Positions 45,319-55,101 of a stretch of DNA of 64,000 nucleotides are shown one piece after another. The stretch is from Caenibius tardaugens NBRC 16725. GTDB taxonomy: Bacteria; Pseudomonadota; Alphaproteobacteria; Sphingomonadales; Sphingomonadaceae. The stretch spans positions 2,774,001-2,838,000 of the forward strand of contig NZ_CP034179.1 in NCBI RefSeq assembly GCF_003860345.1. Reading direction: 5' to 3'. Below the pieces are notes generated by a model that was not told the DNA's origin, searched no databases, and was given only the letters and a program-made list of their open reading frames with translations. A program made the translations under genes and the position numbers. Each line of letters begins with the position of its first letter. The first letter of the stretch is position 1.

Positions 45319-46541
45319 ACGCCGGCAGCCGCCCTTATATCCCGGGACCGGGGGAGCGCACGGGCAGGCCAGCCAGTGCGCGGCGTGACCGGCGCACGGA
45401 AATCCGTATCTGGTGGCGCGAGATCGATCGTACGCTGCTGTTTATCGTGCTTCTGCTGATGACCTTCGGGTCGCTGGCCGTGGCTGTCGCGTCGCCGGCC
45501 AGCGCGCATCGTCTGTCGACATCGGCGGTAAAACTGCCCGATCTCCACTTTTTCTGGATGCATCTGCGTTGGCAGTTTCTGGGGCTGATCGCGATGATCA
45601 GCGTTTCGATGTTGCCGCGTGAGGTGGCCCGTCGGACAGGTATCCTGCTGGGCGCCGCGATGCTGGTGCTGCTGGTGCTGGTCCCACTGGTCGGGTCGGA
45701 AGTGAACGGGGCCAAGCGTTGGCTGAAACTGGGGTTGACCATCCAGCCTTCGGAATTTCTCAAACCGGCCTTCGCGATCGGGCTGGCATGGATTCTGTCG
45801 TGGCGGCTGCGCGATCATAACCTGCCGGTGGTTGCGATCAGCGGGGGCGTGATGGCGCTGGTCGGGGTGCTGCTGATGTTGCAGCCGGATTTCGGTTCGA
45901 CGATCCTGTTCGCGGGCGTATGGTTCGTGCTGATCCTGCTTTCGGGGATTCCGGTCAAGCGTATGGGCTGGTTGATGGGTGTGGGTGTAGCCGGTCTGAC
46001 AGCCGCCTATTTCCTTTATGACAACGCCCGCCATCGCATTGACGCCTTTCTTGGTGGCGGCACAGCCTTCGATCAGGTCGACCTTGCCAGCCGCGCGCTG
46101 CTTGCCGGGGGCTGGACAGGCAGCGGCATGTGGCTGGGTGTGCGCAAGATGTCGCTGCCCGAAGCCCACACCGACTATATCTTCTCCGTGATTGGCGAGG
46201 AATTCGGTCTGCTGGCTTGCGGATTGGTGGTCTTGCTTTATCTGGCCTTCACCGTCCGGGTTCTGGTGCGGCTGGTGGATGAAGAGGATCTGTTCACGAT
46301 TCTTGCGGCCGCTGGTCTCACCGCGCAGATCGGGGGGCAGGCTTTCATCAATATTCTGGTTAATCTGCAGCTGTTTCCTTCGAAGGGCATGACTTTGCCG
46401 CTTATCAGCTACGGCGGTTCCTCCACCGTCGCCCTGTGTCTCACCGTCGGTTTCCTGTTGGCGATAACGCGCCGCAACCCGTTTCTCAGTCGTGAAAAGT
46501 TCGACTGGAAACATGCGCTTAGTACCGGAGATATGGCATGA
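45315..46541 (+). CDS. ftsW: Septal peptidoglycan glycosyltransferase FtsW (SEDS family)
   Basis: 408 residues with multiple spans. LGLTIQPSEFLKPAFAIGLAW, LLMLQPDFGSTILF, LPEAHTDYIFSVIGEEFG and LPLISYGGSSTVALCLTVGFLL are SEDS hallmarks. Polymerises lipid II at the septum with FtsI. The N-terminus before the first span (about 40 residues) is basic. GTG start; 4-base overlaps with murD and murG. Confidence 0.96.
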   Translation: MNAGSRPYIPGPGERTGRPASARRDRRTEIRIWWREIDRTLLFIVLLLMTFGSLAVAVASPASAHRLSTSAVKLPDLHFFWMHLRWQFLGLIAMISVSMLPREVARRTGILLGAAMLVLLVLVPLVGSEVNGAKRWLKLGLTIQPSEFLKPAFAIGLAWILSWRLRDHNLPVVAISGGVMALVGVLLMLQPDFGSTILFAGVWFVLILLSGIPVKRMGWLMGVGVAGLTAAYFLYDNARHRIDAFLGGGTAFDQVDLASRALLAGGWTGSGMWLGVRKMSLPEAHTDYIFSVIGEEFGLLACGLVVLLYLAFTVRVLVRLVDEEDLFTILAAAGLTAQIGGQAFINILVNLQLFPSKGMTLPLISYGGSSTVALCLTVGFLLAITRRNPFLSREKFDWKHALSTGDMA

Positions 46542-47719
46542 GCGGCGTTGTGCAGCATTTCGTTCTCGCCGCGGGCGGAACCGGCGGACACCTCATCCCG
46601 GCGTTTGCGCTGGCGCAGGAATTGACTGCGCGCGGGCATCATGTCGCCCTGATCACGGATGAACGCGGGGCAGCCATTCCGGGCAAGCCCGATGCGCTGA
46701 CTGCGCATGTCCTGCCCGCAGGCCGGATTACCAAGAACCCGCTCAGCTGGGTAAAGGGAACGCGCGCGATCATGGAAGGGCGGCGCATGGCGCTGCGCCT
46801 GTTCGAAAGCTTCGATCCCAGCGCGGTGGTCGGTTTCGGCGGATATCCTGCCTTGCCCGCCCTGCTGGCCGCGACTTCGGCGGGAATTCCCAGCGTCATT
46901 CACGAACAGAACGCCGTTCTCGGGCGGGTAAACCGCCTGCTGGCAGGCCGGGTGCAGGCCATTGCCACGGCCTATCCGGAAGTAAGCCGGCTGGCCGACA
47001 AGTATCTCGGCAAAGTGCATCTGGTGGGCAATCCCGTGCGCCCCGAAGTGCTGGATCTGCGCAACCGGCCATTTCCGCCCTTCACCGATGAAGGTCTGCT
47101 GCGCGTTCTCGTGACTGGCGGTAGCCAGGGCGCGCGCGTCCTGTCCGAAGTGGTGCCCGATGGGCTGGCGATGCTGCCGCCGGCCTTGCGTTCGCGCCTG
47201 CAGGTGACCCAGCAATGTCGCCCCGAAGACATGGAGGCCGTGCGTGGGCGCTATACCGGGCATCATATTCCTGCGGAACTGGGCACCTATTTTGAAGATA
47301 TGGCGTCGCGTCTTGCCGATGCGCACCTGTTTATCGGGCGTGCCGGGGCCTCCACCATTGCGGAACTGACCGCTGTGGGGCGGCCCGCCATTCTGGTGCC
47401 GCTGCCGATTGCGACAGACGATCATCAGGCGGCCAATACGCGGGAAATGGTCAAGGCTGGCGGCGCGCGTTCGATCCGGCAGGACAGGTTCACCGCGAAA
47501 GAACTGGCAAAACAGATACAGGTCATGGCGCAGCGGCCCGACACATTGGCCAATGCCGCCCATGCCGCCTGGAATTGCGGGCGCCCCCATGCGGCGCGGG
47601 ATCTGGCCGATCTGGTGGAAGGTTTCGGCGGGACGCCGTTGATGGATGTGATTCGCGTGGGCGGCACAGAAGCGCCAGCTTCGGGTAGCGAGGCGCTGGC
47701 AAGGGAATCAGTACAATGA
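46538..47719 (+). CDS. murG: UDP-GlcNAc:lipid I N-acetylglucosaminyltransferase
   Basis: 393 residues. GT-B fold with the glycine loop [67 protein letters not shown] and [37 protein letters not shown] with the UDP-GlcNAc contacts. Peripheral on the inner membrane; makes lipid II. The last 25 residues are beyond the usual end. 4-base overlaps on both sides. Confidence 0.96.
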   Translation: MSGVVQHFVLAAGGTGGHLIPAFALAQELTARGHHVALITDERGAAIPGKPDALTAHVLPAGRITKNPLSWVKGTRAIMEGRRMALRLFESFDPSAVVGFGGYPALPALLAATSAGIPSVIHEQNAVLGRVNRLLAGRVQAIATAYPEVSRLADKYLGKVHLVGNPVRPEVLDLRNRPFPPFTDEGLLRVLVTGGSQGARVLSEVVPDGLAMLPPALRSRLQVTQQCRPEDMEAVRGRYTGHHIPAELGTYFEDMASRLADAHLFIGRAGASTIAELTAVGRPAILVPLPIATDDHQAANTREMVKAGGARSIRQDRFTAKELAKQIQVMAQRPDTLANAAHAAWNCGRPHAARDLADLVEGFGGTPLMDVIRVGGTEAPASGSEALARESVQ

Positions 47720-49134
47720 AGGGCGTCGCCACCGATATCGGGACGATCCATTTTGTCGGCATCGGCGGTATCGGCATGTCCGGTATCGCAGAAGTCATGC
47801 ATAATCTGGGCTACAAGGTGCAGGGGTCTGACATTGCGGTTAGCGCGTCGGTTGAACGGCTGCGGGCGCGGGGCATTGCCGTGCACATCGGGCATAATGC
47901 CGAAAATGTCGAAGGCGTGGCGGTTGTCGTCACCTCCACCGCAGTGCGGCGTACCAATCCCGAAGTGGCCGCCGCGCTGGAACACCGCATTCCCGTGGTT
48001 CGCCGGGCGGAAATGCTGGCCGAATTGATGCGGCTGAAGAACACGGTCGCCGTCGCCGGGACGCATGGCAAGACGACCACGACCAGCATGATCGCGACCT
48101 TGCTCGATGCGGGCGGAGTCGATCCCACGGTGATCAACGGGGGCGTGATCGAAAGCTACGGATCCAACGCGCGGCTCGGCGGCAGCGAGTGGATGGTTGT
48201 CGAAGCCGATGAAAGCGACGGCAGTTTCCTGCGGCTGGACGGAACGATCGCGGTCGTCACCAATATCGATCCCGAACATCTCGATCATTACGGTTCGTTC
48301 GAGGCGGTGAAGAACGCCTTTGTCGAATTCATCGAGAACGTGCCGTTTTATGGCGCGGCGATCCTGTGCATCGACCATCCCGAAGTGCAGTCGGTGGTCG
48401 GCCGGGTGCGCGATCGCCGGGTGGTAACATACGGGTTCTCGTTGCAGGCCGACGTGCGCGGGGAAAATGTCACACCGCATATCGGCGGCAACCGCTTCGA
48501 TGTGTCGATCCGCGACCGTGATGGGGCGGAACGGCGGATCGAAGGGATCGAACTGCCTATGCCGGGGCGGCACAATGTGCAGAATGCGCTGGCGGCTGTC
48601 GCAGTGGCGGTCGAAATGGGCTGCCCCGATGATGTCATTCGGGGCGGCTTCGCCAAGTTTGGCGGTGTGCGCCGCCGCTTTACCCGGGCGGGTGAGGTCA
48701 GGATGGCATCGGGTGTGGTGACTGTAATCGATGATTACGCCCATCATCCCGTGGAGATTCAGGCGGTCCTCTCCGCCGCGCGGGAATCATCGACCAATCG
48801 CGTTCTGGCCGTGGTGCAGCCGCACCGTTACACGCGTCTGCGCGATCTGATGGACGAATTCCAGAACTGCTTCAACGATGCGGATATCGTGTTTGCGGCG
48901 CCGGTCTATCCCGCGGGCGAACAGCCGATCGAGGGCGTGGATAGCGCCGCGCTGGTCGCCGGGCTGAAAGCCCGTGGTCATCGCGCCGCCGCCGTTATCG
49001 AAGGGCCGGAAGCACTGGCCGATGCACTGGCCGCAATGGTCGAACCCGGCGATCTGGTGGTCTGTCTGGGTGCGGGCGACATTACAAAGTGGGCAGCGGG
49101 CCTGGCTCCGGCCATTGCGGAGCGGCAGGGATGA
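47716..49134 (+). CDS. murC: UDP-N-acetylmuramate--L-alanine ligase
   Basis: 472 residues. [25 protein letters not shown] (UDP-binding), ATP loop [45 protein letters not shown]-like [10 protein letters not shown], and [20 protein letters not shown] in the C-terminal domain. First ligase of the stem peptide. ATG overlaps the murG stop; the end overlaps murB. Confidence 0.97.
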   Translation: MKGVATDIGTIHFVGIGGIGMSGIAEVMHNLGYKVQGSDIAVSASVERLRARGIAVHIGHNAENVEGVAVVVTSTAVRRTNPEVAAALEHRIPVVRRAEMLAELMRLKNTVAVAGTHGKTTTTSMIATLLDAGGVDPTVINGGVIESYGSNARLGGSEWMVVEADESDGSFLRLDGTIAVVTNIDPEHLDHYGSFEAVKNAFVEFIENVPFYGAAILCIDHPEVQSVVGRVRDRRVVTYGFSLQADVRGENVTPHIGGNRFDVSIRDRDGAERRIEGIELPMPGRHNVQNALAAVAVAVEMGCPDDVIRGGFAKFGGVRRRFTRAGEVRMASGVVTVIDDYAHHPVEIQAVLSAARESSTNRVLAVVQPHRYTRLRDLMDEFQNCFNDADIVFAAPVYPAGEQPIEGVDSAALVAGLKARGHRAAAVIEGPEALADALAAMVEPGDLVVCLGAGDITKWAAGLAPAIAERQG

Positions 49135-50072
49135 GCGTGCAGCCCAACGACTGGCTGATGGATAGCGGCACGACCGCCGCAACCAGTCTGTCACCCGATA
49201 TGGTCCGAGGGAAACTGACCGCGAATGCGCCATTGGCACCACTGGTGTGGTTCAAGGCGGGCGGTGCGGCCGACTGGCTTTTCGAACCGGCGGATCTTGA
49301 CGATCTGACCCGGTTCCTCGGCACGGTGAACGGCGGCATGCAGGTCATGGCGCTGGGGCTGGGTTCCAATCTGATCGTACGCGATGGCGGGGTGCCGGGT
49401 GTGGTGATCCGTCTGGGCAAGGCTTTTGCCAAAGTCCGCGATCTGGGCGATTGCGTGCTGGAATGCGGCGGCGGGGCCAGCGGGATACTCGTGGCTTCGA
49501 CCGCGCGCGATGCGGGCATTGCCGGGCTGGAGTTTCTGCGCGGCATTCCGGGGACGGTGGGCGGCTTCGTGCGTATGAACGGCGGCGCCTATGGCCGCGA
49601 AGTGTCCGATGTGCTTGTCGATTGCGATGTGGTGTTGGCCGATGGCACGCTGATTACGCTGCCCGCGCGCGATTTGCGCTATACCTATCGCCATTCGGCC
49701 TTGCCGGACGGTGCGGTCGTGGTCGCGGCCCGATTCCGTGGGCAACCGGGCGATCCTGTGGCGATCGGCGCGGAAATGGACCGGATCGCCGCAGCCCGCG
49801 AGGAAAGCCAGCCGCTGCGGTCCAAGACCGGTGGATCGACTTTCAAGAACCCGTCGGGAGACAAGGCATGGCGGCTGGTGGATGCCGCCGGATGCCGTGG
49901 GCTGACGATGGGTGGCGCGCAAGTCAGCGAAAAACACACCAATTTCCTGATCAACACCGGCAACGCCACCAGTGCGGAGATCGAAGGGTTGGGTGAAGAG
50001 GTGCGCCGCCGCGTGCGGGCAAGCCAGGGTGTGGCCCTGGAATGGGAAATTCAGAGAGTAGGCAGACCGTGA
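49131..50072 (+). CDS. murB: UDP-N-acetylenolpyruvoylglucosamine reductase
   Basis: 313 residues. [27 protein letters not shown] and [21 protein letters not shown] form the FAD (PCMH) domain; [26 protein letters not shown] and [26 protein letters not shown] hold catalytic residues including the Ser. [18 protein letters not shown] closes it. Makes UDP-MurNAc. ATG 49131 overlaps the murC stop; an upstream ATG at 49089 is inside murC and less likely. Confidence 0.96.
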   Translation: MSVQPNDWLMDSGTTAATSLSPDMVRGKLTANAPLAPLVWFKAGGAADWLFEPADLDDLTRFLGTVNGGMQVMALGLGSNLIVRDGGVPGVVIRLGKAFAKVRDLGDCVLECGGGASGILVASTARDAGIAGLEFLRGIPGTVGGFVRMNGGAYGREVSDVLVDCDVVLADGTLITLPARDLRYTYRHSALPDGAVVVAARFRGQPGDPVAIGAEMDRIAAAREESQPLRSKTGGSTFKNPSGDKAWRLVDAAGCRGLTMGGAQVSEKHTNFLINTGNATSAEIEGLGEEVRRRVRASQGVALEWEIQRVGRP

Positions 50073-51046
50073 CGCTTCCGAAACTGCATGTGGCCGTATT
50101 GATGGGCGGCTGGTCGAACGAACGGCCGGTTTCGCTGATGAGCGGCGAGGGCGTCGCCACGGCATTGGAAGAACGGGGCCATCGTGTCACCCGCATCGAT
50201 ATGGATCGCGATGTGGCCGCGCGCCTTGCCGCGGCCAAACCCGATGTTGTGTTCAACGCCTTGCATGGGGTTCCGGGCGAAGACGGCACGGTGCAGGGCA
50301 TGCTCGATCTCATGGGCATTCCCTATACGCATTCCGGGCTGGCGACTTCGGTCATCGCGATTGACAAGGAACTGACCAAGCAGGCGCTGGTCCCCCATGG
50401 CGTGCCGATGCCGGGCGGACGGATTGTGAAGAGCGCGGAACTCTATGAAGCCGACCCCTTGGCGCGGCCTTATGTGCTGAAGCCGGTGAACGAAGGGTCT
50501 TCGGTCGGTGTGGCGATTGTCACGCGGGATTCCAACTACGGCAATCCTATCCGCAAGGATGTGGTGGGGCCGTGGCAGCAGTTCGACGAATTGTTGGCCG
50601 AGCCCTATATCCGGGGGCATGAACTGACGACGGCGGTGATCGCCGGGCCGGATGGCCCCCGTGCGCTGACTGTCACCGAACTGGTGCCCAAATCGGGCTT
50701 CTACGATTTCGATGCCAAGTACACCGATGGCCTGACCGAACATGTGTGCCCGGCACAGATTCCCGATAATATTGCTGACCTGTGCAAGAGCTATGCAGTG
50801 CAGGCGCATCGCCTGCTCGGCTGCAAGGGGACCAGCCGTTCCGATTTTCGTTGGGATGATGAACAGGGGGAGGCGGGGCTTTTCCTGTTGGAAACCAACA
50901 CACAACCGGGGATGACTCCGCTTAGCCTGGTACCGGAACAGGCAAGGTATTGCGGAATGACATATGGTGAACTGGTCGAAGCGATCATCGCCGATGCTCT
51001 GGATCATGGCAACGGGGCAGGAAACGGAGGGGCAGGGACTAACTGA
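50069..51046 (+). CDS. ddl: D-alanine--D-alanine ligase
   Basis: 325 residues from GTG 50069. VAVLMGGWSNERPVSLMSG (start motif), FNALHGVPGEDGTVQGMLDLMGIPYTHSG, VLKPVNEGSSVGVAIV, EPYIRGHELTTAVI and the C-terminal LLETNTQPGMTPLSLVPEQA are the ATP-grasp and D-Ala-binding regions. Supplies D-Ala-D-Ala for murF. GTG 50069 overlaps the murB stop (GTGA), matching the other junctions; ATG 50042 in murB would add nine residues. Ends TGATG into ftsQ. Confidence 0.95.
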   Translation: MTLPKLHVAVLMGGWSNERPVSLMSGEGVATALEERGHRVTRIDMDRDVAARLAAAKPDVVFNALHGVPGEDGTVQGMLDLMGIPYTHSGLATSVIAIDKELTKQALVPHGVPMPGGRIVKSAELYEADPLARPYVLKPVNEGSSVGVAIVTRDSNYGNPIRKDVVGPWQQFDELLAEPYIRGHELTTAVIAGPDGPRALTVTELVPKSGFYDFDAKYTDGLTEHVCPAQIPDNIADLCKSYAVQAHRLLGCKGTSRSDFRWDDEQGEAGLFLLETNTQPGMTPLSLVPEQARYCGMTYGELVEAIIADALDHGNGAGNGGAGTN

Positions 51047-51957
51047 TGGCCCAGACGATCAAGCGGGGGGGCAAAGGTGTTCGTCGGGCGGCGGCGGCAC
51101 GGGGCGCCGCGCGCAAGGTTGACAAGGCGAAAGCGCACACCGGGTCCGTTGTGGATACCGCGATGCGCTGGCTGCCTTTCACCGAGGAGCAATTGCACCG
51201 CTTCTTCCTGTTCGTGATTTTTGCCGTCGCCATCGCCATGGCATGGGTGGTCGCCAGCCTTGCGGGCCTGCCCGCCCTGGCGCATGCGCAACTGGCGCAG
51301 TTTGCATCCAATGCCGGCTTTGAGGTGCGCCGCGTGGAAGTGCGCGGCGTGGAACATATGAACGAGCTCAAGGTTTACGAGCGGGTGCTGGGCGAACGCG
51401 ATCGGGCGATGCCGCTGGTCGATCTCGATGTCGTGCGCACCGATTTGCTCGGGTTGAGCTGGGTCAAGGATGCGCGAGTTTCGCGCCAGCTGCCCGATAC
51501 GCTGGTGGTCGATATCGTGGAGCGGGAACCGCACGCCGTATTGCGCAAGCCCAACAGGCTGGTGCTGATCGATGAAACGGGCGTGGAGTTGGAGCCGATT
51601 TCGGCGGCGGCGGCAAAAGGGCGCCTGATCGTATCGGGGCCGGGCGCCGCGATGCAGGTGCCGATGCTGGGCCAGTTGCTCGATGCAGCGCCCGCCCTGA
51701 AGCCTCAGGTGACCGAGGCGGAATGGATCGGCAATCGCCGCTGGAATCTGACGTTCAAGACGGGGCAGGTTCTGGCTCTGCCGCAAGGCGAAAAACCTTC
51801 GGCAACCGCATTGATTGCGTTTGCGCGACTGGATGGGGTCAACCGCCTGCTGGGCGGCAAGGTCGCGATATTCGACATGCGCGCGCCAGAGCGTATATAT
51901 ATGCGTATCCCGGGCCGTGCCGCAGAGGCGGTCAAGGCTGGCGAGGAGCGTAAGTAG
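51046..51957 (+). CDS. ftsQ: Cell division protein FtsQ
   Basis: 303 residues. Basic cytoplasmic tail (1-50), one membrane helix (FFLFVIFAVAIAMAWVVASLAGL, about 53-75), POTRA domain (FEVRRVEVRGVEHMNELKVYERV...) and the beta domain (DARVSRQLPDTLVVDIVEREPHAVL). Recruits FtsL and FtsB. The coding sequence contains a run of seven G near 51065 that stays in frame. Starts one base inside ddl; ftsA begins two bases after its stop. Confidence 0.94.
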   Translation: MAQTIKRGGKGVRRAAAARGAARKVDKAKAHTGSVVDTAMRWLPFTEEQLHRFFLFVIFAVAIAMAWVVASLAGLPALAHAQLAQFASNAGFEVRRVEVRGVEHMNELKVYERVLGERDRAMPLVDLDVVRTDLLGLSWVKDARVSRQLPDTLVVDIVEREPHAVLRKPNRLVLIDETGVELEPISAAAAKGRLIVSGPGAAMQVPMLGQLLDAAPALKPQVTEAEWIGNRRWNLTFKTGQVLALPQGEKPSATALIAFARLDGVNRLLGGKVAIFDMRAPERIYMRIPGRAAEAVKAGEERK

Positions 51958-51959
51958 CT

Positions 51960-53243
51960 ATGGCCGCGACGCCGCGCATCACCCGCGTTTTTGGTGCGAT
52001 CAACATCGGTTCATTCCGCATTTCGGCGATGATCGCCGGATTGTCGGAAACCGGCGAGATGATCGTGCTGGGTTCCGGGCACAGGGCCGCACAAGGGATC
52101 AAGCGCGGTTATGTGACCGATATGGCCGCAGCGACATACGCCGTGCGCGATGCGCTCGAACGGGCGGAACGGATCGCCAATACCAGCGTCTCCAGCGTCT
52201 GGATCGGCTGTTCCGGTGCGGGGCTGTCCAGCAGAATTGCGGAAGTCGAGATCGAGATCGGCGGACGCCGGATCGAGGAAGAGGATATCGAGCGTTTGCT
52301 TGCCGCCGGGCGGGAAACGATCCAACCCGATGGCCGCATGGTGTTGCATGCGCAACCGGCCCACTACACGCTGGATGGTGCGCATGGCGTGGCCAATCCG
52401 AAAGGGTTGCATGCCGAACGGCTAGGCGTGGATATCCATGTGATGATGGCGGACGGCGCACCGATCCGGAATATCAAGGAAGCGGTACAGAACGCGCATC
52501 TTCAAGTGGAAGGCGTTGTCGGCTCGCCCGTGTCGGCGGGCTATGCCTGTCTTAGCCATGAAGAGCGGGAACTGGGCGTCGCGCTGGTCGAGTTCGGCGG
52601 GGAAGTCACCAATGTCTCGGTTTATGCAGGCGGCATGTTGCTGGGCCTCACCGCGATCCCGATGGGGTCGGCGGATATCACCGATGCCGTGGCCTCTGCC
52701 TTCGGCATTCGCCGGTTCCAGGCGGAACGTCTGAAATGCGTCGCGGGGTCCGCGATTGCCAGCCCGGCCGATCATCGCGAGATGATTCCTGTTTCGGGAC
52801 CGGGCGAGGAAGGTTCGACCCCATTGGCGCGCCATGCGGATGACAAGAATCGTATCCCACGCGCGGAATTGATCTCGGTCATCACCGGGCAACTGGATCG
52901 CCTTATGAAAGAAGTGGGCAAGGCGCTCAAGGATATGGGTTTTTCAGGGCCGCGTGGACATCAGGTGGTGTTGACCGGTGGCGGGGCGGAACTCGCCGGG
53001 ATAGCGGACTATGCGCAGAACGCGTTGGGCAAGCCGGTGCGCATTGGCCGCCCACCTGCACTGCGTGGCCTGCCGGAAGCACATTCTGTCCCCGGTTTCG
53101 CCACTTTGGCGGGGCTCGTCCTTTACGCGGCGGCGGCCCCGGTAGATATCCGTTCGATCGGTCCGAAACATCAGGCAACCAGCCGTTATACCGGCTTCGG
53201 ATTGGTCGATCGGGTGTTCGGTGCGTTGAAAGAGTATTTTTGA
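51960..53243 (+). CDS. ftsA: Cell division protein FtsA
   Basis: 427 residues of the actin/Hsp70 fold. FGAINIGSFRISAMIAGL (phosphate-1 region), RGYVTDMAAATYAVRDALERAE, VALVEFGGEVTNVSVYAGG (phosphate-2), VVLTGGGAELAGIADYAQNALGKPVRIGRP (adenosine motif). The C-terminal amphipathic membrane-targeting helix reads GLVDRVFGALKEYF. Tethers FtsZ to the membrane. The 131-base spacer before ftsZ is the only real gap in the cluster. Confidence 0.96.
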   Translation: MAATPRITRVFGAINIGSFRISAMIAGLSETGEMIVLGSGHRAAQGIKRGYVTDMAAATYAVRDALERAERIANTSVSSVWIGCSGAGLSSRIAEVEIEIGGRRIEEEDIERLLAAGRETIQPDGRMVLHAQPAHYTLDGAHGVANPKGLHAERLGVDIHVMMADGAPIRNIKEAVQNAHLQVEGVVGSPVSAGYACLSHEERELGVALVEFGGEVTNVSVYAGGMLLGLTAIPMGSADITDAVASAFGIRRFQAERLKCVAGSAIASPADHREMIPVSGPGEEGSTPLARHADDKNRIPRAELISVITGQLDRLMKEVGKALKDMGFSGPRGHQVVLTGGGAELAGIADYAQNALGKPVRIGRPPALRGLPEAHSVPGFATLAGLVLYAAAAPVDIRSIGPKHQATSRYTGFGLVDRVFGALKEYF

Positions 53244-53251
53244 GCGGCAAA

Positions 53252-53319
53252 GTGCACCCTGTGCACCACTAACGCTTGTGGAAAAGGTTAATTTCGCTTT
53301 GCACGTGCGATTCGCTTTG
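53252..53319. promoter_or_regulatory. ftsZ: Repeats in the ftsA-ftsZ spacer
   Basis: Two structures in the 131-base spacer: GTGCAC at 53252-53257 and again at 53261-53266 (a dyad GTGCAC-CCT-GTGCAC), and the 9-base direct repeat TTCGCTTTG at 53293-53301 and 53311-53319, 18 bases apart. Followed by TTGTGGCACAAG. They are likely regulator or promoter elements giving ftsZ its own control; which protein binds is not known. Confidence 0.35.
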
Positions 53320-53374
53320 TGGCACAAGCAAGCGCAAGTGGATCCATACGTTTTCGTCCCTTGGAGGGAGCATT

Positions 53375-54988
53375 ATGAGCATCAATATCGGCCCGCCTTC
53401 TGTAGATGAACTGCGCCCGCGCATCACTGTAATCGGTGTTGGCGGCGCGGGTGGCAACGCAATCGCGAATATGATCCAGGCGCAGATTGAAGGCGTCGAC
53501 TTCATTGTCGCGAATACCGATGCGCAGGCATTGAACAATTCGATTGCCGATACGCGCATTCAGCTCGGGCCGGACATCACGCAGGGGCTCGGCGCGGGAT
53601 CGCGGCCGGAAGTCGGCCGTGCCGCTGCCGAAGAAACGGTCGAGGAACTGGAACGTTCGCTCGACGGCGTGAACATGTGCTTTATTGCGGCCGGTATGGG
53701 CGGCGGTACCGGCACGGGCGCTGCGCCTGTCATCGCCGAAGTCGCCCGCCGCAAGGGCGTGCTGACAGTGGGCGTGGTGACCAAGCCCTTCCTCTTCGAA
53801 GGCGCGCGCCGGATGCGTTCGGCCGAAGCGGGCATCGAAGAACTGCAGAAGCATGTCGACACGCTGATCGTCATTCCCAACCAGAACCTGTTCCTGGTGG
53901 CGAAGGCGGAAACGACCTTCAAGGAAGCCTTCCAGCTTGCGGACGAAGTGCTGCAGCAGGGCGTCCGTTCGATCACCGACCTCATGGTCATGCCCGGCCT
54001 GATCAACCTCGACTTTGCCGACGTCCGTTCGGTGATGAGCGAAATGGGCAAGGCAATGATGGGTACCGGTGAAGGCGAAGGCCCGAATCGGGCACTCGAA
54101 GCGGCGGAACGGGCGATTGCCAACCCGCTGCTCGACGGCGTTTCCATGACCGGCGCCAAGGGCGTGATCATTTCGATTATCGGCGGCGACGATATGAAGC
54201 TGCTCGAAGTCGATGAAGCGGCCAACCACATTCGCGAACTGGTCGATGCCGACGCGAATATTATCTGGGGTTCCGCGTTCAATCCGGATCTCGAAGGCAA
54301 AGTGCGCGTATCGGTTGTGGCAACCGGTATCGATCAGGATGCCATCCCGCAGCATGCCGAACCGCGCCCGCTTAACCTCGGCGCGGGCCGTGCGCCCAAG
54401 CGTCCGGTCCTGCCTTTGCCCAGCGAAGCGGAACTGGCGCAGGACGTCCCTGCCGCAGCGGTCAGCGAAACTCCTGCCGCCGCGCCTGTTGTGCCCCAGG
54501 CGTTTGAGCCGTTTTCCCCGCAAGTGAACGCGTCGGCCCCGCCTCAAGAACCCGCCTATCAGGCCCCCAGCGAACCGTCGTTCGGTGGATACACGGGCGC
54601 TGAAGCGGAACCGGCCGCGCCGCAGGGCGGGGCAGAGGAACCGTTTGAACTGACCTTTGCGCTGGATGAAAGCCAGCCCGAAACCGCTGCGCCAGCTGCT
54701 GAACCGGTGGAACAGGCCAATGGTGCCGCCGATGATGGCCTGCTGCGCGATGCCGATCGACTGGCAGCCGAAGATGCGCCGGTTTCGCCGGGTGTCACCG
54801 GGCGTCGCCGGGGGATTCTCGGTGGTGGCGCCGGTGGTGGATCGCCCGCATCGTCTGGCGGGGGCAGCACGCTGTTTGAGCGTATGGCCAATCTTTCCCG
54901 CAGCGCGCGGAATGAAGATGACGACGATGACGATGGCGGCTCGGCGCTCAATATTCCGCGTTTCCTCGGTCGTCAGAACAACCAATAG
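53375..54988 (+). CDS. ftsZ: Cell division protein FtsZ
   Basis: 537 residues. Tubulin-like GTPase: [17 protein letters not shown] (18-34), GTP signature [18 protein letters not shown] (106-123; GGGTGTG 109-115), [11 protein letters not shown] (T7 catalytic loop). After the core (about 320) comes a long linker rich in Ala, Pro and Glu, then the conserved C-terminal peptide [13 protein letters not shown] that binds FtsA. Long linkers are usual in alphaproteobacteria. Strong ribosome site GGAGGGAG (53363-53370) four bases before the ATG, fitting the need for high FtsZ output. Confidence 0.97.
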   Translation: MSINIGPPSVDELRPRITVIGVGGAGGNAIANMIQAQIEGVDFIVANTDAQALNNSIADTRIQLGPDITQGLGAGSRPEVGRAAAEETVEELERSLDGVNMCFIAAGMGGGTGTGAAPVIAEVARRKGVLTVGVVTKPFLFEGARRMRSAEAGIEELQKHVDTLIVIPNQNLFLVAKAETTFKEAFQLADEVLQQGVRSITDLMVMPGLINLDFADVRSVMSEMGKAMMGTGEGEGPNRALEAAERAIANPLLDGVSMTGAKGVIISIIGGDDMKLLEVDEAANHIRELVDADANIIWGSAFNPDLEGKVRVSVVATGIDQDAIPQHAEPRPLNLGAGRAPKRPVLPLPSEAELAQDVPAAAVSETPAAAPVVPQAFEPFSPQVNASAPPQEPAYQAPSEPSFGGYTGAEAEPAAPQGGAEEPFELTFALDESQPETAAPAAEPVEQANGAADDGLLRDADRLAAEDAPVSPGVTGRRRGILGGGAGGGSPASSGGGSTLFERMANLSRSARNEDDDDDDGGSALNIPRFLGRQNNQ

Positions 54989-55006
54989 CTTTGCATCCTC
55001 CTGTTC

Positions 55007-55027
55007 GCGCCCGGTTCATCCGGGTGC
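55007..55027 (+). terminator. Weak hairpin after ftsZ
   Basis: GCGCCCGG (55007-55014) pairs with CCGGGTGC (55020-55027), loop TTCAT, one G-T pair, 18 bases after the ftsZ stop. No T-run, so a weak or Rho-assisted end at most; it may let some transcription continue to the next gene. Confidence 0.3.
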
Positions 55028-55101
55028 GGGCAGGAAGATGGCGACCTGGCTGTGGGGTCAGGGCGGAAGCGAAGGTTATATTGCATAGCTTCACAAGACA
55101 T

